Source of the DNA: JBBIMS01 sp964531645
GTDB taxonomy: Bacteria > Acidobacteriota > Aminicenantia > JBFLYD01 > JBBIMS01
Assembly: GCA_964531645.1 (NCBI GenBank)
Contig: CAZHEF010000056.1
Coordinates: 1-6,400 of the forward strand
Length of the DNA stretch: 6,400 nucleotides
Reading direction: 5' to 3'
In this document: positions 6,387 through 6,400 of the stretch, piece by piece
Layout of the letters: each line of letters opens with the position of its first letter
How positions within the stretch are numbered: the stretch's first letter is position 1
The notes under the pieces: generated by a model
Told to the model about the DNA's origin: nothing
Seen by the model: only the letters and a program-made list of their open reading frames with translations
Database searches by the model: none
Made by a program: the position numbers and the translations under genes

Positions 6387-6400
6387 TTAAACCTTAACTC

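Overview
The window is AT-rich bacterial DNA with two divergent transcription units separated by 250 bp (3033-3282). The left half, on the minus strand, is a classic str operon: rpsL (S12), rpsG (S7), fusA (EF-G), and the first codons of tuf (EF-Tu), which run off the left edge. The right half, on the plus strand, is one long gene for an exported LacZ-type glycoside hydrolase family 2 beta-galactosidase.

The str genes are packed tightly: 11 nt between rpsL and rpsG, 12 nt between rpsG and fusA, 1 nt between fusA and tuf. Each downstream ribosome binding site abuts the stop codon of the gene before it or lies inside its 3' end. Both rpsL and fusA start with TTG. A near-consensus sigma-70 promoter (TTGACA, 17 nt, TATAAA, with an extended -10 TG) lies at 3127-3155. 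It should give a leader of about 88 nt. The leader contains a 12-bp hairpin with a GNRA tetraloop and an upstream sequence copy that could form a competing hairpin. This is the most interesting unannotated signal in the window.

The beta-galactosidase keeps every catalytic and ligand residue I could align to E. coli LacZ, but its reading frame is broken near the 3' end. A loss of one base at about 6117 puts a TGA at 6121, and the remaining 88 codons continue in the -1 frame. The second piece also stops about 17 residues earlier than E. coli LacZ. The gene is therefore either a very young pseudogene, a sequencing or assembly error, or a split protein. An N-terminal hydrophobic segment indicates export from the cytoplasm.

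The organism is a bacterium, and the exported polysaccharide-degrading enzyme suggests a carbohydrate-using, probably Gram-negative one. The EF-G and S7 sequences do not let me name a phylum with confidence; an Acidobacteriota/Aminicenantes-like or deltaproteobacterial-like lineage is only an impression. I see no mobile element, CRISPR array, tRNA or rRNA, and no clearly novel multigene system.
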